5,802 nucleotides of DNA from Christensenella sp. UBA3798 (GTDB lineage Bacteria; Bacillota; Clostridia; Christensenellales; CAG-1252): NCBI GenBank assembly GCA_002368735.1, contig DFEQ01000088.1:5299-11100 (forward strand), written 5' to 3'. Each line of letters starts with the position of its first letter. Position 1 is the first letter of the stretch. Made by a program: the position numbers and the translations under genes. Shown here piece after piece: positions 5,064 through 5,802 of this stretch. The notes beneath the pieces were generated by a model. It made no database searches and was not told the origin of the DNA. It saw only the letters and a program-made list of their open reading frames with translations.

Positions 5064-5802
5064 GTGAATAAAGTATTTTCCGATTGCTACGATCTCGTGG
5101 TCTATCAGATCTATCCAAAGAGTTTTTGCGATGCCGACGGCGACGGCGTGGGCGATATTTCGGGCATCATTTCCAAGCTGGATTATATCAAAGATCTCGG
5201 CGCCAACGCCATTTGGCTTTGCCCCGTCTTTAAGAGCCCGCAGTGCGACAACGGTTACGACGTTTCGGACTACTGCGATATCGACCCCACCTTCGGTACG
5301 ATGGCGGATATGGAGGCTTTGATCGCCGCCGCGCACGGCAAGGGCATCAAGGTCATCATGGACTTTGTGGCAAATCACACCTCGTCCGAGCACCTGTGGT
5401 TCCGCCGCGCACGCTCCTCGAGGAGCGACCCCTATCATGATTATTATTACTGGGCGGATCAGCCGTTAAACGACTGGCGCTCGGTCTTCGGCGGCAGCGC
5501 GTGGGAGTATAACGAGCCGACGGGGGAGTATTATCTGCATTCCTTCGCCGTGGGTCAGCCCGACGTCAACTGGAATAACCCCAAAGTGCGCGAGGAGTAC
5601 AAGGCGATAGTGGACTTTTGGGTCGCCAAAGGGGTCGACGGCTTCCGCTGCGACGTTCTCGACCGCATCTCCAAGGACTTTGACCATAATATCGAGGCAA
5701 ACGGACCTCACCTGCACGAGTATATCCGCGAGGTCTTTGGGCGGGAACACTTGCTCGGTCTTTTCACCGTCGGCGAAGCGGAGACCACCGAGGAGAGCAT
5801 CC
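5064..5802 (+). CDS. GH13 alpha-glucosidase (oligo-1,6-glucosidase / dextran glucosidase type), 3' end cut by window
   Basis: The first 246 residues of an alpha-amylase-family (GH13) exo-acting glucosidase, a group usually about 550 residues long. In order: VVYQIYPKSF (12-21); the calcium-loop-like DADGDGVGD (23-31); NGYDVSDY (63-70); conserved region I DFVANHTS (100-107); FGGSAWEY (142-149); QPDVNW (165-170); region II GFRCDV with the predicted nucleophile D197; and region III TVGEAE with the predicted acid/base E238. Val follows the nucleophile, as in enzymes acting on alpha-1,6 (or trehalose-6-phosphate) links rather than alpha-1,4. There is no signal peptide, so a cytoplasmic enzyme acting on imported oligosaccharides is inferred. 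The GTG start has AAAGGGGA just upstream and gives a family-like N-terminus. An in-frame ATG at 5034 lacks a binding site and sits in a hairpin loop. The exact substrate is undecided. Confidence 0.93.
   Translation, partial: MNKVFSDCYDLVVYQIYPKSFCDADGDGVGDISGIISKLDYIKDLGANAIWLCPVFKSPQCDNGYDVSDYCDIDPTFGTMADMEALIAAAHGKGIKVIMDFVANHTSSEHLWFRRARSSRSDPYHDYYYWADQPLNDWRSVFGGSAWEYNEPTGEYYLHSFAVGQPDVNWNNPKVREEYKAIVDFWVAKGVDGFRCDVLDRISKDFDHNIEANGPHLHEYIREVFGREHLLGLFTVGEAETTEESI

Noticed and set aside
1..5802. CRISPR arrays, tRNA or rRNA genes, insertion sequences, toxin-antitoxin or defence genes
   Set aside because: I looked for spaced direct repeats, cloverleaf patterns, transposase motifs and small paired genes on both strands and saw none. 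The intergenic regions are all under 180 bases and are explained by promoters and terminators.

Overview
The window looks like a chromosomal stretch from a moderately GC-rich Clostridia-like Firmicute. Supporting signs are strong AGGAGG-type Shine-Dalgarno sites, sigma-A promoters with TTGACW or TTGCAW and TACAAT/TATAAT boxes, hairpin-plus-U-tract terminators, and protein types common in that group (YciC/ZigA-like CobW GTPase, clostridial uridine-kinase-like protein, multi-pass YwaF-like membrane protein). GC was judged by eye and not computed, and the taxon is an inference. I see no mobile element, CRISPR array, tRNA, rRNA or long repeat. Most of the window is housekeeping or metabolic sequence.

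Layout: (1) 1-1011, plus strand, the 3' part of a CobW/COG0523 metallochaperone GTPase, ending at a palindromic bidirectional terminator (1026-1055). (2) 1072-1986, minus strand, a uridine-kinase/PRK-like kinase that shares this terminator. (3) 1987-2135, a divergent promoter region. (4) 2136-2786 and 2783-3226, plus strand, a translationally coupled deoC-dtd operon. Its terminator lies inside the 3' coding end of the convergent next gene. (5) 3230-3925, minus strand, an uncharacterised protein with about seven membrane helices, with its own promoter. (6) A terminator at 3995-4021, then 4040-4888, minus strand, a second protein with about seven membrane helices, possibly YwaF/TMEM164-like. (7) 4889-5063, a divergent control region. 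(8) 5064-5802 and beyond, plus strand, the 5' part of a cytoplasmic GH13 alpha-glucosidase.

Each transcription unit is short and has its own recognisable promoter. The promoters rule out several longer start choices: deoC, the 231-residue membrane protein and the YwaF-like protein are all shorter than their maximal open frames. DeoC and the nucleoside-kinase-like protein are divergently transcribed and could both serve nucleoside salvage. The GH13 enzyme would feed hexose from imported oligosaccharides into metabolism. No convincing new multi-gene system is visible. The points most worth a second look are the embedded dtd terminator, the two membrane proteins, the kinase that lacks the usual N-terminal half, and the architecture of the GH13/YwaF-like divergent promoter region.
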